DNA of 64,000 nt, from contig NC_035794.1 of the NCBI RefSeq assembly GCF_001653235.2, forward strand, positions 868,001 through 932,000. The letters run 5' to 3'. Origin of the DNA: Pochonia chlamydosporia 170 (taxonomy: Eukaryota > Ascomycota > Sordariomycetes > Hypocreales > Clavicipitaceae). A program made the translations under genes and the position numbers. Shown here piece by piece: positions 23,411-36,215 of this stretch. The notes below the pieces were generated by a model. It was given only the letters and a program-made list of their open reading frames with translations. It was not told where the DNA came from and did not search any database. Each line of letters opens with the position of its first letter. Position 1 is the stretch's first letter.

Positions 23411-26211
23411 GGTAAGCTTTATTAATCGCACCAGGCGATAAAAGGTTCAGAGTCGCTAATAATGAATTCGAAGAAGTGAACAGAAGTAGTCGCGGTGCCG
23501 ACCTTTATTCGATAGGATGGGCGTAGGTTGGTGGAAGAAGGAGGGTGAAGCAAAGCAAAGGGTCGAGTCTGGTCAGTTTTTAGGAATGATGAAAGAATGG
23601 CCCGGATAAGCTGGGACGGAGTTATTAATGACCTCAGGACAGAGAAGTCTCGGTGGGCGGGCCCAGTCTATTTTGCCATCCAAAAGTAAGGTCGGTACTT
23701 TGACTCTCGCTGCAATGTACTTAGTATGGAGACTGGCCGGGCTGAAGGTGCCAGACATGTCACGGTTGAGTAATGTCCCGATGTCAAGTTTGGTCTGCAA
23801 GAAGTCTGTTTGCCCAGCGCCTCCATGCCGAGCTAAAACGAAAGCAATAGAATTGCAGACATGGACCAGACCACCCATGGACTTGACGCCAGACGCATCG
23901 AGGGGTCAAGTTTGATGGAGCCCTGCCCGGATGGTGGCTGGGCGCGCACTGGGGGTCAAGCTCTTGCCGTCCGCACCTAGAAAGACGCCGGCTGGTTCAA
24001 TGTTTGGTGGACTTGCAACTGGGTTAGGCTAGGCGGGCTGGCTGGCTTACCAGTCTCTTACACAGCAATTGTGCATCATGACTTCATCAGATTGCTTCCA
24101 GCCCCGGGTATCCGCTGCTTTATTCTCATCTCCTTCACATTCGTCGTCAAGTCCGTTGTTCTTGCAAGTGGAATTCGGCACAAGTACTCAACTCCGGTTG
24201 CCCAATACTAGCTTTGTACCTCTCGGTGAATAACCAGACCAGAGTTTGAGCTCAAGCTCTCGACTGCTGCATGGTGGGGCTTACGGACATGGAAGGAGCG
24301 GGGCATCCAAGGTGTGCTGGTGCTTGTCCATGTCAACAATATGACGAGACTGGTGTCAAGTTGGTTGAAGTTTTGCATACATGTTCACCACTCCGGTCAG
24401 GAGCAACTGGGGGAAATTCCAGTCTCAGGACAGCCATCGGGTCTCGCAAGCCGAGACATTACTCTCAGGCTCACCCAATATTGGTTTGCTTTTTTCCCTT
24501 TCTTTTTCGGATGCCATGTTTGCTCACAGAATGACGCACCCCCGGCTTTGCGTGATGCAACCCCTCAAACATACCCTCGCTCTACAAGGTTCGAAATGTC
24601 CTTTACATTCTAGAGTGCTGCCACTTGCGCCATGTTTACCGTGGTGAACTCTGGCTATTGGATTATGTTGTGTTCAAAATTACCAAGCTAAAATACTTGC
24701 GACGCCTCGTCCGCTGAAGAGGTGAGAACCTTGAACATCTGGAGACCATTGTCACTTATCTGCCGCACCAATTGATCGAATTTGATGCCTGTCCGGGGGT
24801 TCCGCCTCCACTTCAGCAGTCTCGGAGCACTGTGGTCCACTAATTGCATCACCAGACAGCTGTGTTACTTCCAGTGCCGCAGGTTTGCATCCTTCGAGGT
24901 GCTGTTCACTCACAACGGTGACTGGAAGTCTTGCACCAGAAGGATTGAGGATCAGAGGTCTGGTAGGACCCGACAGCCAACTACTTGGATCTACCCTCGA
25001 AGGGAATTCAATTTGTTCGAACTCGTTGACCAACTTGTACTCACTGTGAATATCCCAATATTGATGCCAACATGTTTCCTCACTGAACCCTTTTCACTTG
25101 CTGACAGCAACCAGCATCTCAAACCCCAAATTCTTTGCAACTCTTCCCTTGAGGCGCTGGCCATCTGGTCTGTAATCCTGTTGCCCCTGCTGACATCTTC
25201 AGCTCACAGCCCATCCACTAATGACATCCTGCCGTTCCCTGACGGAAGGCAAAATCCGCCAATAATACTGCGATCTTCAGGCACTCAGAGGAAATCGGTA
25301 TTGCAACGTAGCTTGACCTGGCCCCAACAGAAATCATCAATGGACCCCCAATAGCGCATGGAGTATAGCATGCGGCAATTTCAAGATGATTGCTGCTGCT
25401 CGCACGCCATTGTGGGACATGTTCTTCTCGGCTGCAGATGCTGATAAACAGACGAGTGGGCCATGCAAAGCTCCGGAGATCTATTATTCATCGTCTTGGA
25501 CCTCAGCCGCCAAGATAAGATATCAGACTCAAGTATGTCCGCTTCCAAGAGCCAGGCACCTCGGAGACAACTCACCGACGACCCGAGCAAAATCTTTCCC
25601 ATCCATCACTTCTTTGTGCATGTGGCAATCAGGAATATTGAAGCCCAAACGCGGTTCAGAGAGGAAAACAACTTTGCATATGCTGATGTATTTAGGTAGC
25701 GAATACATGTCTTGACCTGCAGTTGATGCCGTTTTGTCAACTGCACGTCCTTTTGTTCCATGAAGCACATTTGCCCCTCATCTGGCACGTTCTTCACTAC
25801 ACCTTTCCTGTACCGGCGGTTCCTTCCCCTTCTAGTTCGAAGTGGAGTTACTCCCAGAAGTGGGCAAGGTGCATTTCTGTGCATCGCATATCAGCCACAT
25901 ATGGCGGTGCATGTCAATCACCATTCCTCTCCAGCCACACTTCGCTAGTGCCTTCCAAAGCACGGGGCGTGATCTCCTGCACACAATCGCAAAACTGGTG
26001 CCCTAAGGCCACACGTGATTTGGAGGGCACAAATTTTCGTCCTAGTGACACCACACACCATTATCGCATCCACTCATACTCAGCCGAACATCACGACACA
26101 ACGACGTGCACCAGCAACCAGGGAAAGGTCTTTTAGATAAGACAGTTTCCTACTAATCTTTCCTTGTCTACTTCGGTTGTTTGTGAGGGTGTTATAAAAA
26201 AATCAGCCAAG
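23411..26211. other. Gene-free interval between G6PDH and the eL33 gene
   Basis: Both flanking genes point away from it, so it holds two divergent promoters about 2.8 kb apart. ORFs such as the one at 24782-25354 have no domain or codon pattern that supports coding. The strand nearest 26212 is pyrimidine-rich (TTTCCTACTAATCTTTCC), which suits a ribosomal-protein leader. Confidence 0.55.
26012..26017. promoter_or_regulatory. CACGTG palindrome upstream of the eL33 gene
   Basis: A perfect CACGTG lies about 195 bp before the eL33 start codon. Cbf1-type bHLH proteins bind this site and contribute to ribosomal-protein gene promoters in several ascomycetes. Function here is inferred from position only. 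Confidence 0.35.
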
Positions 26212-27001
26212 ATGCCTTCCGAGAGCGGTCACAGACGTAAGTTGCCATCCCTCGATTCATGCCGAACATAGGCGTCCTTTCGCGACACGCGATCTGCATC
26301 CTGGAATTTTGGCTAACAATACTTCCAACAGTATACGTCAAGTGAGTTGCCCCTGAACGATGAAGATCGAACACGAACACGCAAAAGCCTTGATGTTGGA
26401 AGGACGCCTGGGATTGCACGACGACGACGACGATGGTCGAATCTACCTTGTTGCGCTTTCGTCATGCAACTTCTCCGTCGAAACCGACTGGCACTGGGCT
26501 TTGCGATGGAAAACTTTTCGAAACGATGGAATTTGCTGACGGATTTGAATTAGGGGACGTCACCTGAGCTACCAGCGCTCCCGTCACGTCACCAGCCCTG
26601 GCACCAGCCTGATCAAGATCGAGGGTGTTGATGACACCTCTGCTGCCAAGTAGGTCTCCAGCGAATTGGGTAATTGAACAATTGACGAGTTGGGGTTACT
26701 GACTGCATCTCAACTACAGCTTCTATCTCGGCAAGAAGGTCGCCTACGTCTACCGCGGCCAGAAGGAGATCCGTGGATCTAAGATCCGCGTCATCTGGGG
26801 CAAGGTCACCCGGCCACATGGTAAATTCGCATCCCCAACGAACGGACTCGTTACAATTTGGTGAAATTTTGGCACAGCTAGCTAACGACTTGTCCCCTCA
26901 CAGGCAACTCCGGTGTTGTCCGCGCCAAGTTCACCTCTCCCCTTCCCACTAAGTCTTTCGGTGCTTCCGTTCGGGTTATGTTGTACCCTTCCTCGATATA
27001 A
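26212..27001 (+). CDS. RPL33: 60S ribosomal protein eL33 (L35Ae family)
   Basis: A small structural protein of the cytosolic large ribosomal subunit. Five exons are needed: 26212-26236, 26332-26341 (only 10 nt), 26554-26649, 26720-26820 and 26904-27001. Together they make 110 codons including the stop, or 109 residues, the normal family length. Phases run +1, +2, +2, +1 and close exactly. The 10-nt exon contributes the bases for L-Y-V-K, giving [16 protein letters not shown] across the first two junctions. The family core [33 protein letters not shown] and [28 protein letters not shown] is complete. The 5' leader is pyrimidine-rich, and the first two introns are long (95 and 212 nt) relative to the coding content, as often seen in fungal ribosomal-protein genes. 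I looked for box C/D snoRNA signals in these introns and found none convincing. Confidence 0.95.
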
Positions 27002-30000
27002 GTGCGAGGAATCGGGATGGAGTTGGTAGTGAAGATGTTTCTCATTTGGCTGCATTGGTCGAGGCAAGGATAAAGAGCATATTTGCCTTGGTTTGAGGCA
27101 TTCAATTAAAAAGACGTCAAACCCTCAAATACCCCCCGGATGGTTTCCACGTTCAACTTTTGGGAAATGATTGTTTTTGTACCCTGTGTGCATGATGTGA
27201 ACACGCGCCTGTTGGATTCGAGCCGGATTCTCTCATACCCGATCTTTCCAACCTCCCGACGATTATGCGAGTCTTGTTGACCTTCGAGAATATGGGTTGT
27301 TTCTCGTCACCCCCGATGTCGTTTGCGCCGTTTGTCTTGTGTGAGGTGGAGAGACGATAATGTCGGGACTGTTCAAGGAAGAACGAAGACATGTCTATTG
27401 CTGGGTTACATGGCGAAGTATTGGAGGTGTTATTGTCTTTTGACAAAATCATGCACACCGATTAAGCCAGAGGCCACGTCTAGCCATTGTATGCAATGAT
27501 TTCTCCTTGGAAACTTTGCATGCGGAAAACAGCCTGTGAATAGTGCACGGGTTGACATACACATCGATGTATGGCGTTCAAAACAGTCCATTATTTGGCG
27601 TAAGCTCTGTATATGTCCTTCACATCATCCCTTCAAGACAATCCGCTGTTTGATTCACCATCCAATTCAAATCCAATTACGATTGTCATCGCTACTCATG
27701 TACTACTTGTAACCTGCCTGTTTCGTAAAGCTTCTGCCACAACAATAGATCACCCCGACACCCATTTTGCTTCATGGCGCTCTAGAATGGGGGTAATGCG
27801 ACAGTCGCACCTTCCCAGGCACACAATAGCGAGCTTCAGTCGTGCATTTATTTTAACGTCGCATGACTTGAGTGCCTCCGACTTTACGGAAAGGCCAACT
27901 CTTCATATTCACATGCTCAAGCAGTCCTTAGCAACCAAAATCTGCCAACCTTTTGACCAGATATTGCATCAAGGTTCAGCACCTGCTAGAACCCTACAGG
28001 AACGGGGCGTCTGCTCAATGTACGGCATCACAATTTCGGCCTATACAGATCGTTGGCCAACTGATGAACCAGTTGCGATGCCGAAATGAGATTTTGGTGA
28101 TTCTTCAAAACCAGAGGTCAGATTCGACACTTCCGTTGCCATTATGCACGATGTTTTTATACCAAACGACACCACAGAGACCGTTCAATCTGTCCGGGGT
28201 CATCTACAATTTGCTCTTACCAATGAAGTGAACAATTGTCAATAGCTTCGGCATGGCTTGACGGCAGGCACCAGAAACATCGTTATACCAGATTGTCACT
28301 CACGTGGAGAAGACCCTGAAGCTCCTTTATCTCATCTGTATGCATTCAAAAATGATATGCGGAGAGAATGGAGTCTTCGGTATCGCTGTGTTTCAAGAGT
28401 GTGGAAATACACGTTGGAGTACGGACGTATCCAGATCACAAATTTTCTAGCTGGTATTCCATAATCGTGTCTCGCAGGCGCTCTGAACAAGAACAGGTAA
28501 AGAACGGGTTCACATACGCTTCCATTTCTTGCCCCAGTCGGTCAAATGAATTTCATGTCCTCCGCCACTACTTCGCCAGCAGGCTTCAGCATTTGCATCT
28601 GTCGCACAGATATTTCCAAATTCTAGTAACTGCGAGTTGCACCAACGTCACCTCCATTAAGAAAATCAAGATTCTTTGACTCCCATCAACCTCGCCGACG
28701 TCTCTGGAGTCGCGGCTAGCAAGTTGCCTCACTGAGAGTGGCAGCAAAGGTAGTGGGCCACAGTCATATGCTATTGAAGTATAAGTCAAACTAACTTTAA
28801 ATTGTAGTGGCACTGGAGGGTGGGCAAAGCATGACTTTATCTTTCAGCTTGGGCCATACCGCCTTCGAGGCACCAAAGGTGTTGGAGGCTGTTATAACAT
28901 GTTACAAGAAACGCCGTTGGCCATTCCATTAGACAAATGGAATAATGTCCTCTCTCCAGTTTAACATCAATGTCCCCGCTCCATCATCTCAGAGCCAGGA
29001 TATGCAGAATTGACCAGCATACGGACCGATAGTCGATATCAAAGTGGTGCTACGAGAGTGTCGTGGCATCAGTGTTAGTGAGAAGAAGCACCAGTTTCGT
29101 TCGGAAGCATCGGGACAGATTGCATGGAGGCTAATGGCGGTCGATCAATTAACATTGACTACGACGTAAAAGATGCATTGAGGAAGCATATTGGTCAATC
29201 AACTTCTCAGCCAGGTCTCTGTCCAGCCCAACTGATGGCAACCGATTCGTTTCTTAAGCATATGAAACCTAACCGACCACGTCGCAATTCCAGAGAGGAA
29301 CTTCGGATCAAACAATCTTCAGCAGCATGTCATGTCAGAGAGATCGTGCAATAGTTGGCTCCGATCCAACGCATAAGGAGACCATGTCGTGGCGTGCCAC
29401 GCCACCCTAACTTGATGAGGACAGATGCCTGTCGATTATGCCCTGGACTGTAACAGCGTCCACTTCCAATAGCCAGGTTTTGGCTGGCCGGCAAGCTAGG
29501 CAGCGCAGCTAGACCGACAAGCAGATACCCCGGCTGTGTCTTGTACCTCCATGTTTTATGCGGGACAGGCGGCATGCTATTCCGTAAAGAACAGGCTTTT
29601 GCCAGGCTATGACGATGGGACTTTGTGCTCACCAATGTCACTCAACCATGGGAAACCACGATGGGGCTTACGCGGGGAACTATCACAATGTTGGCTCAGT
29701 GAATTGTTGAACAGCTCAACGACATGGATCTCCAACGTCACTCGATGATCCCTATTGTAGCCGGCTTGTAACTGTTGCCCAGAAAGAGGTGATTTGTTCG
29801 GCGCATGAAAGTGCAGGAACCTTTCGCTTGATACACCAGACAAGCTGGTTGTGAAGCGATGTGACGTTTAAGCAGGCCACCCAAAGGAAACAACTTGCAT
29901 CACAATCAAACACACTGCATGATCGGTAGTTGGGTGAGCAAGTGAGGTAGCCCGTTATCTAAGTTTACGCAAGGAAACAGACCGAGATGCTAGCCTAAAT

Positions 30001-31145
30001 GCGCCGATGGTTCAGACGAAACGGATAGGACGGTGTCAGGCGCAGCCTTTTTGGGCCATATTAAAGTCAATTACGCCGCAACCACAGTGGCTCGGCTTGC
30101 TATTATTGAGGAAGATGGTGTGAAGGAACCACAACTTTCAAGTCGAACACGAAGTGCTGCCAGGACAGGAGAAGGCATCTGTGTGCCTGGCGCAAGAAAG
30201 ACTGGGCCTCGCGCCTGGATGGTAAAACTAAGAAGGCCAGGAATGATTCCTTGCCATTCATGGAGCCAGCAACAGCGGGATTAAGAAAAAAAAAAGGTCG
30301 CATTGGAAACCTTCATGACTTTGCGGCACGGACATTGATCTCAGCCTGACCCCAAGAACTTCGCTCGGAGTAAGCAAAGACCTCATACCTTTGAATGATG
30401 AATATTGGTGAGATCCACGACAAAACAAATATCTTCCCATTGCCCAAACACTTGAAACCTGGAGCATTATGCGTCAGTCAACGGGGGACCGGAAATTCAT
30501 ACGAAATAGTGACGATGAACATCATGTCATTCCCCGGCAACGTGGCCACGTTCCAATTGCGGTGCCAGATCCTATCCGTGTCTGTGTTCCAACCCCGTCT
30601 TGCCCGTCTCCATGTGCCCATGCTCATGCTCTCTTGCATGCGGCCGCTAGCTCCAATGTTGGGATTTGATGGAAGGCTTTTGCCACCGATTGCTCCTTCA
30701 GGTTGGGGCCGGCTGGGTCCAGGGCCATTTTTACCTATCGCTTACCTGGGTACTTTGGACTGTTCCTGAGAGGCGAGGATAAAGGCGACGCGTAATGATG
30801 GGATCCATTGAAGTAACCATGGATGGCTCCGCAGCAAAATCGACATCGTCGATGTCGAAGGCGTGAATCGGATTCCAAATTGGCGCTGAGTTGGATACAG
30901 CTTGTGCTGCGGGTGTTGGAGGAACTACACTTTGTGTCACGATTGCCCTGGTGAGGCAATTCGAACATTGAATGTTGAAAGTAGACGGGTGTCACAAATA
31001 CACCCAGAACATTCCTGGATGACTGCATCGCGATGGTGGAGGGCCATTGGACAAAGTCTTCGGAGATCAACTTGCTGATGGCTGCTTGGCATTGGGAACG
31101 CCAAGGCGGCTGTGGTACGAGTCAACCAGTGTGCATTTCACCCGC

Positions 31146-31170
31146 CCATCCATCCATCCATCCATCCATA
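31146..31170. repeat. (CCAT)n microsatellite
   Basis: About six tandem CCAT units, read directly from the sequence. It lies in non-coding DNA and is likely length-polymorphic. Confidence 0.85.
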
Positions 31171-31433
31171 CCAGCTCAGCAGGTCTAGGTTAAGGTAGAT
31201 GCCGTCCATGGCCGCACAAGCACACAAGGAACAAAGCCAACAAACATCCCGTCCCTCTGTTACGTGTACCAGCCGATCGTTGGCAAATTTAGAGGGCTTT
31301 GGGGTTCGTTTAGGTTTTCGGTCGGGGGCTTGTGAATGTCGTAATTATTTCTTCTCCAAATCCAGAGCCACCAGACTGAGTTGGACATGGAGCACAAGAC
31401 TCGAGATCTAGATGGTCTTGTACGGATATGGAG

Positions 31434-31449
31434 TACCTACATGTAGGTA
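31434..31449. repeat. 16-bp perfect palindrome
   Basis: TACCTACATGTAGGTA equals its own reverse complement. It is not next to a called gene. It could be a binding site for a dimeric regulator or chance. Confidence 0.5.
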
Positions 31450-33642
31450 TATAGGTCACAGATGCACCCACCCTCACTCGCGCCTTCCATTTGGATTGTG
31501 AAGACTCGCAAGTGCCTGCCTGTTCGGAGACTGTTCCAGTGACTGGCGACTTCCCCAAGCAGAGTTGCAGCCGGCATCTGATCAAGAACTGGTCAGCGCA
31601 GCATTTGTTGGCCCCAGCCAACGTTGAGCAAATCCATCGCCTTCGCCTCCAACCTCGTATTCGAAACGCCTGGACCACAATCCGTACTTGTTATTAGCCG
31701 TCCTGCTTACAGCCCTTTGAGTCCTGCATATCCCATCAGACATCTTGCATCGATACGGGCAGTCGTTCAACTTGTCATCGTTGCCTTTCGCCAAAGATTT
31801 GAGACAAGTGCAGCAGAAAGCATTGCCACTAAAGCACGAGGCAAGCCGCAGCGACGCACAATCACTGTACCACTCCGGAACCGGATATGAACTCAATCCT
31901 GAGAGCCCCAAGATCCAGACGTTGATAACAGACAGAACAACCAGGCATATTCTGGGCTCCAGCTTTGCACTCTCACTGGTATTTGCAAACACCAGCTGTT
32001 ATTTCCGCATACCAGACTCCTCGGTTACTTCTTCAACGGGACCCTGCTTTTGGTATCACCGACCGGCGATAAATACTTTCTTCTTTTGCCAGATCTGCCC
32101 CAGACAAAGGCCAAAGCTGCTACGGGAACGAAGGTTTCAGTCACCAGGCCAGGTCTTGACTGGTTGCCGTTATTAGTAGCAGACTCGTGGGGTCAGCTCC
32201 ACTCAGCAAACAAAGACACGGCCACTTTGGCCCGTGAACTCCTGACCCGCAGTCTTCGAGACACTTCTTGTGGTTGTCCGTACTGGAACATTTCATTTTT
32301 ACATACCAGAGTGCTGGTAGTTGCTGTACCTACGGATCACATTTGACACCTGGATCACTCATCAGGTCGATTTTATCAGGACAACCACCGCTAATTCCAC
32401 TTCACAAGGGCAGCAGAATAACCATCTTGAACGGAGAGTGGAACAATTTTGGCCACGACTCTGCTTTTACGAGCTTGCTGCAGCGCAGTACGACGGACCA
32501 CATCAAGCATTGAGTGAATTGCATTGCTATCCCAAGGCAAGGATCCTGCTGAGACACCACTAGTCCTTTGACGTCAGCAAGCAATTCCCACCCAGCGAAG
32601 CAAGCACCTTTGCCTGCCAACGTGGTCGACTAGAGCCAGCACTGGCGGCTACTGGGACACATTGAAACAAGGTACTCGAAAGGCTGCTGAAATACGTTGT
32701 GGTATTGTTCAGTAGCGCTGCATCTTTTGCGTCGCTCATTGATTTGCTGCGCAAACAGTGCTACTTTTTTTTTTTTCAACGCGTCACCATTACTGTATCA
32801 CAGCATCCTAATATTTTCAGAGGAAGCCGCTTAGCACCACGGAAGTTGTTCCGTGTGAGGTGAGCAGATAGGGCATCACTGGGACCAGCAACAGCCCAAC
32901 AACGCCGATCCTCTTCACCAGCCGCCCATTCCTCAGCCCAGGCTTATGTCCCACTGCCCGGTGTTGTCGCTTTCAGTCATAACGGACTTTAGTTGGCTTG
33001 GTTGCCCAGCTACCTCCACCTTTACCGGACGCCGGAAACGCCAACGCTGGTGCACCATTTGAAACTTTGGCTCGCCTTGCCAAAGACGACAAAGCTCTGA
33101 GCCTAAGCATTGTTGTGCCTTGATTTGGAGCCCGCAGTTGTTGCGCCACCCCTCCCCCCTTGCCACTCTGTGACAAGCCAAGTCAATCGTCACTCGAGAT
33201 ACCCTGGTTGCGCAGCCAAAGAGCTCCCACCCAAGCTGGTCGGTACCTCGTCAGGTTCCACCCTCTGGTCAAGACGCTGCAAGCATTCTACTTTCTTACC
33301 CAGCCTCTTGCTTAAAACTCCACCACCTTTCCGAGCACAACTCCACCATCGAGAACATCCCCATCTTCGAATTTTGATCTAAGGAGAATTGCCCTGCTTA
33401 GTCGACTGCTGGGCCAGGTTCTATCTCCTGCAAACACACCCCTGGCAGCAACAACCCTTGGTTCTTGAATCACAGCTTTGCGCGAGAGATACCCGTACCC
33501 GCCAGCTTAGAGGCGTTGCATCGTTCGATCCCCATTGTCGCCAACGTCCTACTTTGCAGACGTGACAGGCTACCCCCGTCGAACAGTAGACCAAGTCAGT
33601 CAATCCAGGCAATATAACGAATCCACACCCCAGCCGTTCGTC

Positions 33643-35021
33643 ATGGCTTCTCGCTCAGAACAATATCAGCAGCGGCAGCAACTGCAACGGCCGCAACAAG
33701 CTCCATTGCAATACTCTCAACCAACGCAAGAACAACAACAGAGCGGCCAAGCAAAGCCACGCAGTTACAGCATCCAGTCTCAAAAGTCTCAAAAGACCCA
33801 TCGAAGCAGCGGAAGCAAGCACGATTTCCACGAAACCCACGAGGAGAAGGAAGCTAGACGTCTACACAGCAAGGCCGATCCCACATTGGCCATGAACGAA
33901 GCAGAGCCATGTAAGTGCTCAGGAGATTGCCCATTGCACAAACGTACTGGGACTGTACTGTTGTGAAGCTACTCTTTACTGAGGCTGAATGCTAACTCAT
34001 GATACCAGCCATGGTCGCAGCTATGAAATCGGAGAGAACCCAAATCTCGCTTCGCGCGATGCAGCACAGGGATTCGTGGGGGAATCCAATCGGTATGTTT
34101 TGACCATGTCATATTTGCTTCAGATTGGACTCGTTTTGTTGACGACGTGCAGCGGACCCGGACAAGTCAAACCCGACCCGGAACCGGTGGGAGCGGCCCC
34201 TCGATACGATCCGTAGCTTTGAGGCCGCCATTGACGGTGGCTACCAGCGCAAATCGCTGTATCGAGCAGGTAAGTTGTGACGGTGTGACTGATCACGTTC
34301 TTGCTGCCCAACTCGTGGCTAATACAACCGGTCATCAGATACCGATTCAGTAGCAAACTGGAACCGCCGGAGCAGCTTCCACCCCGCAAACCAACCTCGA
34401 TTTCCTCAAGACAGCTATTACGGCAGCCGGCCTGTTTCGTTTAGAGGAGATAGCCAGTACGGGCTGCAAACGCCAGGTACAGCCAGGAACAGCATATACG
34501 ACAACCAGAATGCAGGTGGCTATGAACGAGGATATGGAGGTAGCAGGCACATGTCACGGGATCGTAACCAGAGGATGCCATCCGAGTCGCAACACCAAGT
34601 GTACGGGCGCGAGCAGGGCGTCTATCCCATGCCTCACAAGGACAGGTCATATGAAACTGTAACATCCGCTGCACCTAGTGGTAATTCGGACCCTGCCGGC
34701 TATCAGACGGACCCTACGTCCAGCGACAACAGCTCCATCGACAGAATAGCGCCCACGAAGCGTGCTGAGCCCGTGAATGATTATGGCATTGGATTTAGCC
34801 AGACACAAGCTTACGACGTTCAAAGCTTCGCAGTCGGAAACCAGGCTAACAACCACCCGCTGCCTCCACCACCACCTCCCCATACTCGCGCACAGGCAGC
34901 ACCTCTCCCGCCCGCAGTACCTCGCAAGGGATCTGTTTTGCGACGACAAGCTTCACAACCGGATAGTAACACGGACAAGCGGAAGAGCTGGTTTAGCCGT
35001 CGCTTTAGCAGGAACGGCTAG
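33643..35021 (+). CDS. DUF2406 family protein, function unknown
   Basis: Members of DUF2406 (for example yeast YMR295C) are small fungal proteins of unknown function. Four exons, 33643-33910, 34009-34092, 34153-34269 and 34339-35021, have phases +1, +1, +1 and close in frame, giving 383 residues. The conserved domain spans about residues 60-160. It includes HSKADPTLAMNEAEPS, SLRAMQHRDSWGNPI, ADPDKSNPTRNRWERPLDTI and RSFEAAIDGGYQRKS, and each of the first three introns cuts inside it. The N-terminus is Gln-rich, and the C-terminal half is a disordered Ser/Asn/Gly-rich tail with a proline run (PLPPPPPPH near 340) and a basic end KRKSWFSRRFSRNG. The proline run and basic end would suit SH3 or membrane contacts, which is inference. 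The start is the first ATG after a long pyrimidine-rich leader; the frame continues upstream without another ATG. Confidence 0.85.
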
Positions 35022-35751
35022 AGCCATGCTTGTCCTTTCGATTGGTCGTATTCATTTATTTCATATTCCTTTTTCCTTTGTCAACATACACGAGCTAGGG
35101 GATTCAAGGAGTTTTGGCGATGTCAGCAATAGCAAGATCGATTCATTTTGTCACGGGGGAATCGATTATGACTTTGGGAAGTATCATTGTTTTTACCACC
35201 ACGTATTCTCGATACCCAGCAACGTTGGTTTCAAGGTCCAACAGCGTGACCAAAAAGGCTTTAACGGAGACGAGAACATTTGTTTTGGCAGAATCACATG
35301 AGATGACAAGTGCTACGGGTGGTTGGCACAGTCGCCAACGGAGCTGTGCTAGGCGTTTATGGAGCCTAAGGTGGCGGACGGTATTGTTTTTGTAAGGCGG
35401 TTGGCGACGCGACAAGATGTCGTCGTTTGTGGGACGAGAGAGCGGGAGACGGAGGCCAACTTTTATGATCAGGGCTTTGAATTATCACTTATCGACTAAA
35501 TTTATGTGGCATTCACGATCTGGCCGAGGCAGGATTTGTTTGCGCTTTCCTGCCGCTATAATAATAGGCTTGTAGATATCACCGGCAAAAGCACGAATGT
35601 ATGGAGTTGAAATGGGAAATTGAACAGTTTTCATGCGTGTCGAGAAACTAATTCCTTGCCTTGATTTGTGACTTGTCGTCGAATTAGAGAAATATTTCGG
35701 AATACATGGCCCCTAAAATTACAAGATGCGAAATGATTATGTATAGCTGGC
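35022..35751. other. Convergent 3' spacer between the DUF2406 gene and VMA21
   Basis: Both flanking genes end here. The sequence carries A/T-rich runs expected of 3' ends, but no coding signal. Confidence 0.6.
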
Positions 35752-36215
35752 TTATTGGTCCTTTTTGGTGTCGGGTTTCTTCGCAGCCCAGGCTCCTTGC
35801 CGTTCCGAATCATCTTCCTTCATTGCAACAACAACATAACTTATGAGCACTACATTGGCCAGTAAAGCAGCTAAGCCTCCTGCAAAGGAGGAGTTGCCTA
35901 AGGTATTTGTTAGAGCGTAACTCCTAAACCTAGAGGATGGGAAGTTGGAGTGTGCAGACCTTTGAATACGGTATGGACAGTCAGGAAGTATGACCCAATG
36001 GGGACAACAATCATGGCGAATGTAAATCCTAGAAGCTTGAAAATAACATCTCTTTATGTAGGGGAAGGGTCATCTGGTTAGTGGGTGCATGAACTTTAGG
36101 GAGACATGAGTGAGGCTCACTTGGGGACAGCGGGTGAGATGTTGGACTTTTCTTCTGGCTGGTCGTCCTTTTCGAGGATGGTCTTTTCACTTGCAATGAT
36201 GCGGCGGGTTGCCAT
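35752..36215 (-). CDS. VMA21: V-ATPase assembly integral membrane protein Vma21
   Basis: Vma21 resides in the endoplasmic reticulum and escorts assembly of the V0 proton-channel sector of the vacuolar ATPase. Three exons on the minus strand, 36215-36121, 36051-35960 and 35897-35752, give 110 residues. The start MATRRIIASEKTILEKDD and the SNISPAVPK segment match the family. Two hydrophobic helices follow: LLGFTFAMIVVPIGSYFL and, after FKGNSSFAGG, LAALLANVVLISYVVVAM, so it has the expected hairpin topology. The last four residues are KKDQ, a KKxx ER-retrieval signal equivalent to that of yeast Vma21. The second intron has a GTCTGC donor, weaker than the usual fungal consensus. The first has GTGAGC and an AAAG acceptor. 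The gene is divergent from FUN30 with 726 bp between start codons. Confidence 0.93.

Larger units (their letters stand above)
27002..33642. other. Gene-free interval of about 6.6 kb upstream of the DUF2406 gene
   Basis: No ORF in this stretch has a recognisable domain, and the longer ones (for example 31745-32176) overlap equally long frames on the other strand. The last kilobase before 33643 is a leader-like region with mixed C and A tracts. There is a CCAT tetranucleotide run at about 31146-31170 and a 16-bp palindrome at 31434-31449. Long regulatory DNA or non-coding transcripts are possible but not demonstrated. Confidence 0.5.

Noticed and set aside
24782..25354. 190-codon ORF between G6PDH and eL33
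   Set aside because: No recognisable domain or fungal-like codon pattern; starts in an arbitrary context.
26237..26553. snoRNA hidden in the first two eL33 introns
   Set aside because: A C-box-like CGATGAAG and a distant CTGA are present but spacing and terminal stem are not convincing.
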